From Pseudomonas iranensis (GTDB taxonomy: Bacteria; Pseudomonadota; Gammaproteobacteria; Pseudomonadales; Pseudomonadaceae), in assembly GCF_014268585.2 (NCBI RefSeq), contig NZ_CP077092.1, positions 62,001 to 126,000 of the forward strand: a stretch of 64,000 nucleotides of DNA, written 5' to 3'. How positions within the stretch are numbered: the first letter of the stretch is position 1; every line of letters starts with the position of its first letter. Made by a program: the position numbers and the translations under genes. Below the pieces are notes generated by a model. It had not been told where the DNA came from. It did not search any database and worked only from the letters and a program-made list of their open reading frames with translations. Positions 45,668 to 53,632 of the stretch are shown one piece after another.

Positions 45668-47953
45668 TTAAAGCGACGAGTATTTCTTGCGCAGACGCTG
45701 ACGAATCAGTTCTGCCAGGGTGTTCATGACGAAGGTGAACAGCAGCAGCACCAGCGCCGAGAGGAACAGCACGCGGTAGTGGCTGCCACCGACCTCCGAC
45801 TCGGGCATTTCCACCGCGACGTTGGCGGCCAGGGTGCGCAGGCCTTCGAACAGGTTCATCTCCATGACCGGGGTGTTGCCGGTGGCCATCAGCACGATCA
45901 TGGTTTCGCCGACCGCACGGCCCATGCCGATCATCAGCGCCGAGAAAATCCCCGGGCTGGCGGTCAGGATCACCACGCGGGTCATGGTCTGCCACGGCGT
46001 CGCACCGAGGGCCAGCGAACCCAGGGTCAGGCCGCGCGGCACGCTGAACACGGCGTCTTCGGCGATCGAGTAGATGTTCGGAATCACCGCGAAACCCATG
46101 GCCAGACCGACCACCAGAGCGTTGCGCTGGTCGTAGGTGATGCCCAGGTCGTGGGAGATCCACATGCGCATGTCGCCACCGAAGAACCAGTTCTCCATGA
46201 ACGGACTCATGTACAGCGACAGCCAGCCCACAAACAGGATTACCGGAATCAGCAGCGCACTTTCCCAACCGTCCGGGACTTTCAGGCGGATCGATTCGGG
46301 CAGACGACTGAAGGTGAAACCGGCGACCAGAATGCCGATCGGCAGCAACATCAGCAGGCTGAAGATGCCCGGCAGATGGCCTTCTACGTACGGCGCGAGG
46401 AACAGGCCGGCGAAGAAACCGAGGATCACCGTCGGCATCGCTTCCATCAGTTCGATCACCGGTTTGACCTTGCGGCGCATGCCCGGGGCCATAAAGTACG
46501 CGGTGTAGATCGCCGCAGCGACGGCCAGTGGCGCCGCCAGCAGCATGGCGTAGAACGCGGCTTTCAGGGTGCCGAAGGTCAGCGGCGAGAGGCTCAGTTT
46601 CGGTTCGAAATCGGTGTTGGCGGCGGTCGACTGCCAGACGTATTTAGGCTCGTCGTAGTTCTCGTACCAGACCTTGCTCCACAGCGCGCTCCACGATACT
46701 TCCGGGTGCGGGTTGTCGAGCAGCAGCGGTTGCAGCTTGCCGTCGGCTTCGACGATCACTCGGTTGGCGCGCGGCGACAGACCGAACAGGCCTTGGCCAT
46801 CCACCACCTGATCGACCAGCAACGTGCGGTGTGCGGTGCTGTGGAACACGCCGAGCTTGCCGCTGGCATCAAGGGCGAGGAAGCCTTTGCGGCGCTCTTC
46901 GGCAGCGATTTCAACGATCGGCGTGGTGCCCATCTGGAAGGTGCGGATCTGCTTCAGACGCTGCTCGCCATCGGTATCGCGAGCCATGAACCACTGGGCC
47001 AGACCGCCCTTGGAATCGCCGACGATCAGCGAAATACCGCCGACCAGCTGCGCGGTGGCGGTGACTTGGGCGTCAGCGTTTTCCAGCAGTTTGTAGCGAC
47101 CATTGAGGCTCTTGTCGCGCAGGCTGAACACGTCGGCCTGGGCACGCCCGTTGACCACGTACAGCCACTGCTGGCGCGGGTCGACGAAGATGTTTTTCAC
47201 CGGCTCGGTCATCTGCGGCAGATCGATGCGCGTCTGCTCGTTGGTGACTTCGCCGGTCATCATGTTTTCTTCGCTGGTCAGCGAAAGCACGTTGAGTTGC
47301 GAGCCAGTGGAGCCGACCAGCATCAGCGTCGAGTCGGTGGCATTGAGGCTGACATGCTCCAGCGCGCCGCCGCTTTCGTTCAGTGCGATCGGTGCCTCGC
47401 CATAGGGATATTCGATGGCCGGGCTGATGGTTTTCTTGCCATCGGGGTAGCTGACTTTATAGGTGTGACGGAACACCAACGCCTGACCATTGGACAGCCC
47501 CACGGCCACTAGCGGATGACCCGGCTGGTCTTCGCCAATGGACGTCACGGTAGCGCCCGCAGGCAGCGGCAGATCGACACGTCTCAATTCAGCGCCACTG
47601 TCGAGATCGAAGAACAGCGCCTGGCCCTTGTCGGATACACGCATGGCCACCTGATTCTGCTCTTCGAGCGAGATCATCAGGGGCTTGCCCGCGTCCTGCA
47701 TCCAGGCCGGGGTGATCGAGTCTTTCGCGGTCAGGTCGGCGCCTTGAAACAGTGGCGCAACGACGTAGGCGAGGAAGAAAAAGATCAGGGTGATGGCCGC
47801 CAGCACCGCCAGGCCGCCAACGAGGACGTACCAACGGGTGAAGCGATCCTTGAGCGCGCGGATGCGACGCTTGCGTTGCAGCTCAGGCGTATTGAAATCA
47901 ATGCGCTTGGGAGGGGAAGACGTAGTCATTGGGGAATTGGCCAGATCATTCAT
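45668..47953 (-). CDS. pstC: phosphate ABC transporter permease PstC with periplasmic propeller-like domain
   Basis: A 761-residue permease, against about 319 in E. coli. Start: ATG 47953; a GTG six bases upstream would add two residues. One membrane helix (about 42-65) is followed by roughly 325 periplasmic residues (about 90-415), which I read as seven similar beta-sheet units, for example QVAMRVSDKGQALFFDLDSG, HPLVAVGLSNGQALVF and SLIVGDSKGGLAQWF, as in a WD40-type propeller. The permease proper begins near 455, with the EAA-type loop LALGATPWQTMTRVVI. PstC and PstA form the phosphate channel. Long PstC proteins are usual in Pseudomonas, but the role of the extra domain is not known to me. 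Confidence 0.95.
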   Translation of the reverse strand: MNDLANSPMTTSSPPKRIDFNTPELQRKRRIRALKDRFTRWYVLVGGLAVLAAITLIFFFLAYVVAPLFQGADLTAKDSITPAWMQDAGKPLMISLEEQNQVAMRVSDKGQALFFDLDSGAELRRVDLPLPAGATVTSIGEDQPGHPLVAVGLSNGQALVFRHTYKVSYPDGKKTISPAIEYPYGEAPIALNESGGALEHVSLNATDSTLMLVGSTGSQLNVLSLTSEENMMTGEVTNEQTRIDLPQMTEPVKNIFVDPRQQWLYVVNGRAQADVFSLRDKSLNGRYKLLENADAQVTATAQLVGGISLIVGDSKGGLAQWFMARDTDGEQRLKQIRTFQMGTTPIVEIAAEERRKGFLALDASGKLGVFHSTAHRTLLVDQVVDGQGLFGLSPRANRVIVEADGKLQPLLLDNPHPEVSWSALWSKVWYENYDEPKYVWQSTAANTDFEPKLSLSPLTFGTLKAAFYAMLLAAPLAVAAAIYTAYFMAPGMRRKVKPVIELMEAMPTVILGFFAGLFLAPYVEGHLPGIFSLLMLLPIGILVAGFTFSRLPESIRLKVPDGWESALLIPVILFVGWLSLYMSPFMENWFFGGDMRMWISHDLGITYDQRNALVVGLAMGFAVIPNIYSIAEDAVFSVPRGLTLGSLALGATPWQTMTRVVILTASPGIFSALMIGMGRAVGETMIVLMATGNTPVMEMNLFEGLRTLAANVAVEMPESEVGGSHYRVLFLSALVLLLFTFVMNTLAELIRQRLRKKYSSL

Positions 47954-47975
47954 GCGCACACCCTAGCGATCCTGT

Positions 47976-47993
47976 ATGACAGAAAGATGACAG
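47976..47993 (-). promoter_or_regulatory. PHO box upstream of pstC
   Basis: On the minus strand CTGTCAT-CTTT-CTGTCAT: two perfect half-sites with a four-base spacer, the best PHO box in the window. A weaker third unit (GCGTCAC on the minus strand) lies 11 bases further upstream at 47998-48004. It gives pstC-A-B-phoU its own PhoB-controlled promoter. Confidence 0.9.
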
Positions 47994-48052
47994 TGCAGTG
48001 ACGCAGCAAATCCGCCAGCCGGAAGTCCGGCAGCGGAGTCGAAAATTTGGTG

Positions 48053-48143
48053 GTTGCAGGAGCGCTTCTGCTCGCCAAGGCGTCGGGTCAGTCACATCGT
48101 TGGTACATGTGACCACCCCTTCGCGAGCAGGCTCGCTCCCACA
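48053..48143. repeat. REP-like inverted pair, family B, one arm diverged
   Basis: The left arm GTTGCAGGAGCGCTTCTGCTCGCCAAGG is diverged; the right arm TTCGCGAGCAGGCTCGCTCCCACAGG is standard. It lies between pstS and the pstC PHO box. A small hairpin CCGGC-TTCAG-GCCGG follows at 48149-48163, just after pstS. Confidence 0.85.
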
Positions 48144-48173
48144 GGAGTCCGGCTTCAGGCCGGCCTCAGGGTG

Positions 48174-49172
48174 TTACTTCTTGGCGACAGCGCCGCCTTC
48201 CTGCAGACCGAGGTCAGCCAGTGCCTTGGCAGCAACTTTGGCTGGCAGCGGGATGTAGCCGTCTTTCACTACCACTTCCTGGCCCTGCTTCGACAGCACC
48301 AGCTTCACGAACTCGGCTTCCAGCGGGGCCAGAGGCTTGTTCGGGGCTTTGTTGACGTAAACGTAGAGGAAGCGCGACAGCGGGTACTTGCCGTTCAGGG
48401 CGTTTTCTTCGGTGTCTTCGATGAACTCGCCGCCTTCTTTCTTGGCCAGGGCGACGGTTTTCACGCTGGCGGTCTTGTAGCCGATGCCCGAGTAGCCGAC
48501 GCCGTTAAGCGAGCTGCTGATCGACTGCACCACCGACGCCGAACCTGGTTGTTCGTTGACGTTCGGCTTGTAGTCGCCTTTGCACAGGGCTTCTTCCTTG
48601 AAGTAGCCGTAGGTGCCGGACACCGAGTTACGGCCGAACAGCTGAACCGGCTTGTTGGCCAGGTCACCGGTCACGCCCAGGTCACCCCAGGTCTTGACGT
48701 CAGCCTTGGCACCGCACAGACGCGTAGAGGAGAAGATCGCATCGACCTGAGCCATGGTCAGGTGCTTGATCGGGTTGTCCTTGTGCACGAACACCGCCAG
48801 GGCATCCACGGCAACCGGGATTGCGGTCGGCTTGTAGCCGTACTTCTGTTCGAAAGCCTGCAGCTCGTTGTCCTTCATCTTGCGGCTCATCGGGCCCAGG
48901 TTGGCGGTGCCTTCGGTGAGTGCAGGTGGCGCGGTGGAAGAACCGGCAGCCTGAATCTGGATATTGACGTTCGGGTATTCTTTTTTGTAGTTCTCGGCCC
49001 ACAGGGTCATGAGGTTGGCCAGGGTATCGGAACCGACGCTGGACAGGTTGCCCGACACACCAGTGGTCTTGGTGTAGCTCGGGATAGCAGGGTCAACAGC
49101 GGCGAACGCGTTGGCAGTCGCAACGCCAGCAGCGACAAAAGTCATTGCCGCCATCAAACGCTTCAGTTTCAT
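48174..49172 (-). CDS. pstS: phosphate-binding periplasmic protein PstS
   Basis: A 332-residue protein with a signal peptide (cleavage near ANAFA-AV). Phosphate-contact regions include [13 protein letters not shown] near the N terminus, [11 protein letters not shown] and [13 protein letters not shown]. It captures phosphate for PstCAB. It lies first in the pst cluster with its own PHO box and is separated from pstC by about 220 bases and a repeat, which suits higher expression than the permease genes. Confidence 0.97.
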   Translation of the reverse strand: MKLKRLMAAMTFVAAGVATANAFAAVDPAIPSYTKTTGVSGNLSSVGSDTLANLMTLWAENYKKEYPNVNIQIQAAGSSTAPPALTEGTANLGPMSRKMKDNELQAFEQKYGYKPTAIPVAVDALAVFVHKDNPIKHLTMAQVDAIFSSTRLCGAKADVKTWGDLGVTGDLANKPVQLFGRNSVSGTYGYFKEEALCKGDYKPNVNEQPGSASVVQSISSSLNGVGYSGIGYKTASVKTVALAKKEGGEFIEDTEENALNGKYPLSRFLYVYVNKAPNKPLAPLEAEFVKLVLSKQGQEVVVKDGYIPLPAKVAAKALADLGLQEGGAVAKK

Positions 49173-49250
49173 GCCTTACTCCTAGCAGATAGGGTGTGTT
49201 AAGTCGGGGCCAAGTATCAGCAGGCCATGTGAACACTCTATGGCTGAAAT

Positions 49251-49268
49251 ATGACAATTGGATGAAAG
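49251..49268 (-). promoter_or_regulatory. PHO box upstream of pstS
   Basis: On the minus strand CTTTCAT-CCAA-TTGTCAT: each half-site differs by one base from CTGTCAT, with the standard four-base spacer. It lies about 80 bases before the pstS start. Confidence 0.85.
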
Positions 49269-49285
49269 GCCAGTATGTCGCGACA

Positions 49286-49396
49286 GATCGTTCCCACGCT
49301 CCGCGTGGGAATGCCGCCAGGGACGCTCCGCGTCCGCTTCCAGAGGTGACGCAGAGCGTCACGGGATGCATTCCCACGCAGAGCGTGGGAACGATC
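49286..49396. repeat. inverted repeat family C
   Basis: GATCGTTCCCACGCTCCGCGTGGGAATGC and GCATTCCCACGCAGAGCGTGGGAACGATC as outer arms, with GGACGCTCCGCGTCC inside. It lies between pstS and the MFS gene. Confidence 0.9.
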
Positions 49397-49405
49397 AGCC
49401 GTTAA

Positions 49406-50704
49406 TCAGCGGCCGTTTTTCCAGAGCCACGCACCGACCACCATCCCCACGCCGCACAACACCGCAACATAGTAAGCCGGCCCCATCGCGCTTTCCTTCA
49501 GCAGCAGGCTCACCACCATCGGCGTCAAGCCACCGAAGATCGCGTACGCGACGTTGTACGAGAACGACAAGCCACTGAAGCGAACCACCGGCGGGAACGC
49601 TTTGACCATCACGTACGGCACCGCGCCGATGGTACCGACCAGCAAACCGGTCAGTGCGTACAGCGGGAACAGCCAGTCCGGGTGGTCGGCGAGGCTGTGG
49701 TAGAAGGTCCAGGAGCTGATCAGCAGGCCCAGGCAACCGAACACGAATACGCGACCGGCGCCGAAGCGATCAGCCAGTGCGCCGGCGCCAATGCAGCCGA
49801 GACTGAGGAAGACGATGGCCAGGCTGTTGGCTTGCAGCGCCGTGGTCGCCGAGAAGTGGTAGACCGTTTGCAGCACGGTCGGGGTCATCAGGATCACTAC
49901 GACGACGCCGGCCGACAGCAGCCAGGTCAGCAGCATCGAAATGGCGATGGCGCCGCGATGATCACGCAGCACCGCGCGCAACGGCACTTCTTCGGCCAGT
50001 GCCTTGCGCAATTGCAGTTCGGCGAACACCGGAGTTTCGTGCAGCCAGCGGCGCAAGTACACCGAGAACAGGCCGAACACGCCGCCGAGCAGGAACGGGA
50101 TCCGCCAGGCGTAATCCGACACTTCAGCTGGCGTATAAATGCTGTTGATCGCCGTGGCGACCAGCGAGCCGAGGAGGATGCCGGCAGTCAAACCGCTGGT
50201 GAGCGTGCCGCAGGCATAACCGATGTGCTTTTGCGGTACGTGTTCGGAAACGAAGACCCACGCTCCCGGCACCTCGCCGCCAATCGCCGCGCCCTGGATC
50301 ACCCGCATCAGCAGCAACAGGATCGGCGCCCAGATGCCGATCTGCGCGTAGGTCGGCAGCAGGCCCATGATCAGGGTCGGCACGGCCATCATGAAAATGC
50401 TCAGGGTGAACATCTTCTTGCGCCCCAGCAGGTCACCGAAGTGCGCCATGACGATGCCGCCCAAAGGGCGCGCCAGATAGCCGGCAGCAAAGATGCCGAA
50501 CGTCTGCATCAAGCGCAGCCACTCGGGCATGTCGGCCGGGAAGAACAGCTTGCCGACGACGGTGGCGAAGAAGACGAAGATGATGAAATCGTAGAACTCC
50601 AGCGCCCCGCCGAGGGCGGACAGCGACAGAGTCTTGTAGTCATTGCGGGTCAACGGTCGTGCGGGTTGCTCGGGCTGCGCGAGGCTCGAAGGCGCTGTGG
50701 TCAT
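49406..50704 (-). CDS. MFS transporter, metabolite:H+ symporter family
   Basis: A 432-residue transporter with 12 predicted helices. The MHS-family loop GDLLGRKKMF, the N-terminal SALGGALEFYDFIIFVFF and RVIQGAAIGGEVPGAW place it near proline/betaine and shikimate/citrate symporters. The substrate cannot be assigned. Start at ATG 50704 (MTTAPSSLAQP); the longer frame to 50800 is not supported. The same family is found beside pstS in P. aeruginosa (PA5370). Confidence 0.9.
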   Translation of the reverse strand: MTTAPSSLAQPEQPARPLTRNDYKTLSLSALGGALEFYDFIIFVFFATVVGKLFFPADMPEWLRLMQTFGIFAAGYLARPLGGIVMAHFGDLLGRKKMFTLSIFMMAVPTLIMGLLPTYAQIGIWAPILLLLMRVIQGAAIGGEVPGAWVFVSEHVPQKHIGYACGTLTSGLTAGILLGSLVATAINSIYTPAEVSDYAWRIPFLLGGVFGLFSVYLRRWLHETPVFAELQLRKALAEEVPLRAVLRDHRGAIAISMLLTWLLSAGVVVVILMTPTVLQTVYHFSATTALQANSLAIVFLSLGCIGAGALADRFGAGRVFVFGCLGLLISSWTFYHSLADHPDWLFPLYALTGLLVGTIGAVPYVMVKAFPPVVRFSGLSFSYNVAYAIFGGLTPMVVSLLLKESAMGPAYYVAVLCGVGMVVGAWLWKNGR

Positions 50705-51081
50705 GGCAAGGGCTTCTCTTATAGTCGAATCTGTCGCCACAACAACGCTGGCGGTGGCTCGGACAGGTTCGGCACCATAGCAAATTGTTCGAAAAAGCAC
50801 ATAGAGGCGCGTAATTGACGGTCGAAATCAGAACCGGGTGGTCGTCGCGGGGTCTATCGACCGATATACTCGCCACCTGCGCAGGATTTGTAAGAGGTTG
50901 CTGTGCGAAAACGTTGTTGGCCCGTCCTTTGCTCGGGATTTAGCCTTTTTCGCAGAGTTTCCCTTTAGGCGCCTGATGGAAAACGTGACGAACGCAGTGT
51001 GTTCGGTGTTGAATCGTTTTTCTTGAAGACGGCTACCACCCGCAATACCCACGAAGAGTCACGGGTCAGAGGCCCCTCGGC
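50705..51081. other. divergent intergenic region with promoter-like site and structured leader
   Basis: This 377-base stretch separates the MFS gene (minus) and the thioesterase gene (plus). On the plus strand GATATACT at 50869-50876 resembles a -10 box. Downstream, CTGTGCGAAAA (50901-50911) can pair with TTTTTCGCAGAG (50946-50957), enclosing CCCG...CGGG. No convincing short gene was found. Confidence 0.5.
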
Positions 51082-51486
51082 ATGATAGAGCTCGAACAAG
51101 AAGATCCGATCCCACAGGGCGACCTGGCCCTGCAAATCACCGCACTTCCCCGCGAAACCAACGGCTTTGGCGATATTTTCGGCGGCTGGCTGGTCGCGCA
51201 GATGGATCTGGCCGGCACTGCCATGGCCAGCCGGGTGGCCGGCGGCCGCGTTGCCACTGTCGCCATCGACCGCATGGCGTTCCTCGTCCCGGTCGCGGTC
51301 GGCGCGCAGTTGTCCTTTTATACCCAGACCCTGGAAATCGGCCGCAGCTCGATCCAGATGATGGTCGAAGTGTGGAGCGATGACCCACTGTCCAGCGAAT
51401 GGCGCAAGGTCACCGAAGCGGTTTTCGTTTTCGTCGCCATCGACGGCAGCGGTCGCACCCGTTCGGTGCCGCCACGCGCGCGTTAA
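51082..51486 (+). CDS. acyl-CoA thioesterase (YciA-like hotdog fold)
   Basis: A 134-residue single hotdog-domain protein. TNGFGDIFGGWLVAQMDLAG is the family signature, with the catalytic Asp in QMDLAG, and VDRMAFL-like IDRMAFLVPV follows. Members hydrolyse acyl-CoA thioesters and control CoA pools. It is preceded by AGAGG. It stands alone, 57 bases before the mutarotase gene, and may be co-transcribed with it. Confidence 0.92.
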   Translation: MIELEQEDPIPQGDLALQITALPRETNGFGDIFGGWLVAQMDLAGTAMASRVAGGRVATVAIDRMAFLVPVAVGAQLSFYTQTLEIGRSSIQMMVEVWSDDPLSSEWRKVTEAVFVFVAIDGSGRTRSVPPRAR

Positions 51487-51543
51487 ACCTCGCGGCCGTT
51501 TTGCGGTCGATAGTCGTCCCCAGTGTCTGATCGAGAGTTGCCC

Positions 51544-52443
51544 ATGAACACGCCCAACGTTGAAGCCGTGAAACAGGATGAACTGAACTGCTGGCGCATC
51601 CGCCACGGCAAGGCCGAAGTGCTGGTGGCCCAGCAAGGCGCGCACATCCTCAGTTATCAGATCGACGGCCAGCCGCCGATCATCTGGCTCAACGACAAGG
51701 CCGAGTTCAAGACCGGCAAAAGCATCCGCGCCGGCGTGCCGGTGTGCTGGCCGTGGTTCGGCAAATTCGAACGCAACCCGAGCAGCGTGCAGGCCATGTA
51801 CACCGGCGCGCAACCGGCCCCCGCGCACGGTCTGGTGCGGGCGATGGATTGGCAGTTGGGCAACATCGAGTCAGAGGCTGACGGCATCAAGGTCGAGTTC
51901 AAGCTGCCCTACCCGGAAGGTGGCCTGCCGGGCTGGCCCCACGAAGTCGATCTGACCCTGACCCTGCATCTGGCGGATCAACTGCATTACAGCCTGACCA
52001 GCCATAACCGTGGTACTGACAGCGTCACGCTGAGTCAGGCGCTGCACACCTATTTCGCCGTGAGTGACGTGCGCAATGTGCATGTCGACGGCGTGGCCGG
52101 GCTCAACTACATCGAGACCCTGGATGACTGGAACACGGCCAGCCAGAGCGGCGATCTGCATTTCGCCGGCGAGACCGACCGCATCTACCTCGACGTTCCG
52201 CCGCAATTGAGCATCGTTGATCCGACGTGGGAACGACGCATCGTGCTGACCTCTACCGGCTCGCGCACGGCGGTGATCTGGAACCCGTGGATCGACCGCG
52301 CCGCCGCTCTGCCGGACATGGACAACGATGGCTGGCAGCGCATGCTGTGCATCGAAACGGCGAATGTGATGGATGATCTGGTGACCCTGGCGCCGGGTGC
52401 GAGCCATACGATGGGTGTCAGCGTAGCTGCTACGCCGCTCTAG
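51544..52443 (+). CDS. D-hexose-6-phosphate mutarotase (YeaD family)
   Basis: A 299-residue aldose-1-epimerase-fold enzyme that interconverts anomers of hexose 6-phosphates. Visible family stretches are GGVPVCWPWFG-like RAGVPVCWPWFG, PAHGLVRAMDW with the conserved His, QALHTYFAVSDV and WNPWIDRAA. Start at ATG 51544 (MNTPNVEAVKQ), with an earlier in-frame ATG at 51523 less likely. Confidence 0.93.
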   Translation: MNTPNVEAVKQDELNCWRIRHGKAEVLVAQQGAHILSYQIDGQPPIIWLNDKAEFKTGKSIRAGVPVCWPWFGKFERNPSSVQAMYTGAQPAPAHGLVRAMDWQLGNIESEADGIKVEFKLPYPEGGLPGWPHEVDLTLTLHLADQLHYSLTSHNRGTDSVTLSQALHTYFAVSDVRNVHVDGVAGLNYIETLDDWNTASQSGDLHFAGETDRIYLDVPPQLSIVDPTWERRIVLTSTGSRTAVIWNPWIDRAAALPDMDNDGWQRMLCIETANVMDDLVTLAPGASHTMGVSVAATPL

Positions 52444-52447
52444 GAAT

Positions 52448-52555
52448 GTGGCGAGGGGATTTATCCCCGCTGGGTCGCGCAGCGGCCCCCGCTTTTTTTA
52501 AATCAAAAGCTGGGGCCTGCTGCGCAGTCCAGCGGGGATAAATCCCCTCGCCACA
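52448..52555. repeat. REP-like inverted pair, family A
   Basis: GTGGCGAGGGGATTTATCCCCGC and GCGGGGATAAATCCCCTCGCCAC with an inner GGCCCC/GGGGCC stem, between the convergent mutarotase and DUF3299 genes. Its right end continues into a tandem array. Confidence 0.92.
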
Positions 52556-52612
52556 GATAAATCCCTTCACCACAGATAAATCCCTTCACCACAGATAAAT
52601 CCCCTCACCACA
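52537..52612. repeat. four tandem 19-base units derived from a REP arm
   Basis: Units GATAAATCCCCTCGCCACA, two of GATAAATCCCTTCACCACA and one GATAAATCCCCTCACCACA follow each other without gap. The first is the normal end of the family A repeat, so the others look like slippage copies that then drifted by one or two bases. Confidence 0.95.
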
Positions 52613-52645
52613 AAGGCTCGCTCCCAAATTTATGTGCGGCGCGCT

Positions 52646-53182
52646 TTAGAGATCAGCCTCCTGCACCACCCGCACCTTCTCCGCCTCCAGCGCATACGCC
52701 GCATCAGCGAGGTCATTGCTGACCTTCTCGATCTTCAGCGTGCCGGTCACCCACAGCGGTGTGTAGATATCGTCCAGCTTCAAACCCTTCGGATATCGCA
52801 CCAGCACCAGTTGATTGGGCGGCGGTGGCGGTACGTGGATGCAGGCGCCCGGATACGGCACGAGGAAGAACAACGTGCTGCGGCCCTTGGCATCGGACTC
52901 CAGCGGCACCGGGTAACCACCGATGCGGATGTGCTTGTCGTTCATCGACGCCACGGTTTTCGTCGAATACATCACCGCCGGCAGACCTTTGGCCTGCTTC
53001 ATCCCGCCTTTCTCGGTGAAGGTGCCGGTGGCTTCGGGGGAGTTGTGGTCGATTTCCGGCATGGCCTCGAGGGCCTTTTGATCCGACTTGGGCATCAGTT
53101 CCAGCCAGTCGGTTTCCGGCAGTTCGCCGGCGTGGGCGAGATAGCTGCCCAGCAAGAGGAGAGTCAACAGAAGACGGCGCAT
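52646..53182 (-). CDS. DUF3299 secreted protein
   Basis: A 178-residue protein with a signal peptide (cleavage near LAHA-GE). The DUF3299 hallmark PYPGACIHVPPPPPNQLV is present (about 108-125), and a conserved IRIGGYPVPLE precedes it. Its function is not established; in related genomes DUF3299 proteins often lie near ABC exporters, but there is none here. Stands alone between a repeat and a hairpin. Confidence 0.9.
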   Translation of the reverse strand: MRRLLLTLLLLGSYLAHAGELPETDWLELMPKSDQKALEAMPEIDHNSPEATGTFTEKGGMKQAKGLPAVMYSTKTVASMNDKHIRIGGYPVPLESDAKGRSTLFFLVPYPGACIHVPPPPPNQLVLVRYPKGLKLDDIYTPLWVTGTLKIEKVSNDLADAAYALEAEKVRVVQEADL

Positions 53183-53231
53183 GAAGGTGCTCGGCAGGCA
53201 AAGGAATGGACGGTGAGTCGCCGTGCATTCT

Positions 53232-53262
53232 AGCCCTCCCGGCCGCGCTGGCCGAGAGGGCT
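53232..53262. terminator. strong hairpin between GlsB-like and DUF3299 genes
   Basis: AGCCCTCCCGGCC-GCGCT-GGCCGAGAGGGCT pairs in 12 of 13 positions. It follows the GlsB-like stop on the minus strand by 13 bases. No clear T-tract is present, so it may be a weak terminator or a 3'-end stabiliser. Confidence 0.6.
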
Positions 53263-53275
53263 TGGTCGCTTTCGA

Positions 53276-53521
53276 TCAGTTCTTTTTGATCAGACCGTAG
53301 ATCACCAGCAACACGACAGCGCCGACCAGTGCGCCGAGGAAACCCGCGCCCTCGCCCGCCTGATAGATGCCCAGAGCCTGGCCGCCGTAGGTGGCTGCCA
53401 GCGAACCGCCGATACCGAGCAGGATGGTCATGATCCAGCCCATGCTGTCATCGCCCGGTTTCAGGAACCGAGCCAGCAGGCCGACGATCAAGCCGATAAA
53501 GATGGTTCCGATAATTCCCAT
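53276..53521 (-). CDS. GlsB/YeaQ/YmgE family membrane protein
   Basis: An 81-residue protein of three hydrophobic segments with Gly-rich helices (GIIGTIFIGLIVGLLARF, WIMTILLGIGGSLAA, FLGALVGAVVLLVIYGLI). It belongs to the transglycosylase-associated (GlsB/YeaQ/YmgE) family of small inner-membrane stress proteins of unclear function. Start at ATG 53521, preceded by GAGGGAA. Confidence 0.9.
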   Translation of the reverse strand: MGIIGTIFIGLIVGLLARFLKPGDDSMGWIMTILLGIGGSLAATYGGQALGIYQAGEGAGFLGALVGAVVLLVIYGLIKKN

Positions 53522-53589
53522 GGCATTTCCCTCTAATTTGGTAGATATGCCAAAGCCTAGACAGACTTTGGCATCCTGCCATGAGAGAA

Positions 53590-53614
53590 CGGCGGCCCCT
53601 GAATGGTTCCGCCG
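53590..53614. terminator. hairpin after purK
   Basis: CGGCGG...CCGCCG with a 13-base loop, 19 bases after the purK stop on the minus strand, followed by TTCTCTC. A weak terminator at best. Confidence 0.4.
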
Positions 53615-53632
53615 CTGCCACATGAAACTGGT

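Noticed and set aside
50838..51026. 62-codon plus-strand frame before the thioesterase gene
   Set aside because: Starts at GTG without a ribosome-binding site and overlaps the predicted structured leader; no family recognised.
52537..52612. Tandem 19-base units as an origin or protein-binding iteron array
   Set aside because: The units are continuous with a REP arm and lie between convergent metabolic genes; slippage explains them.
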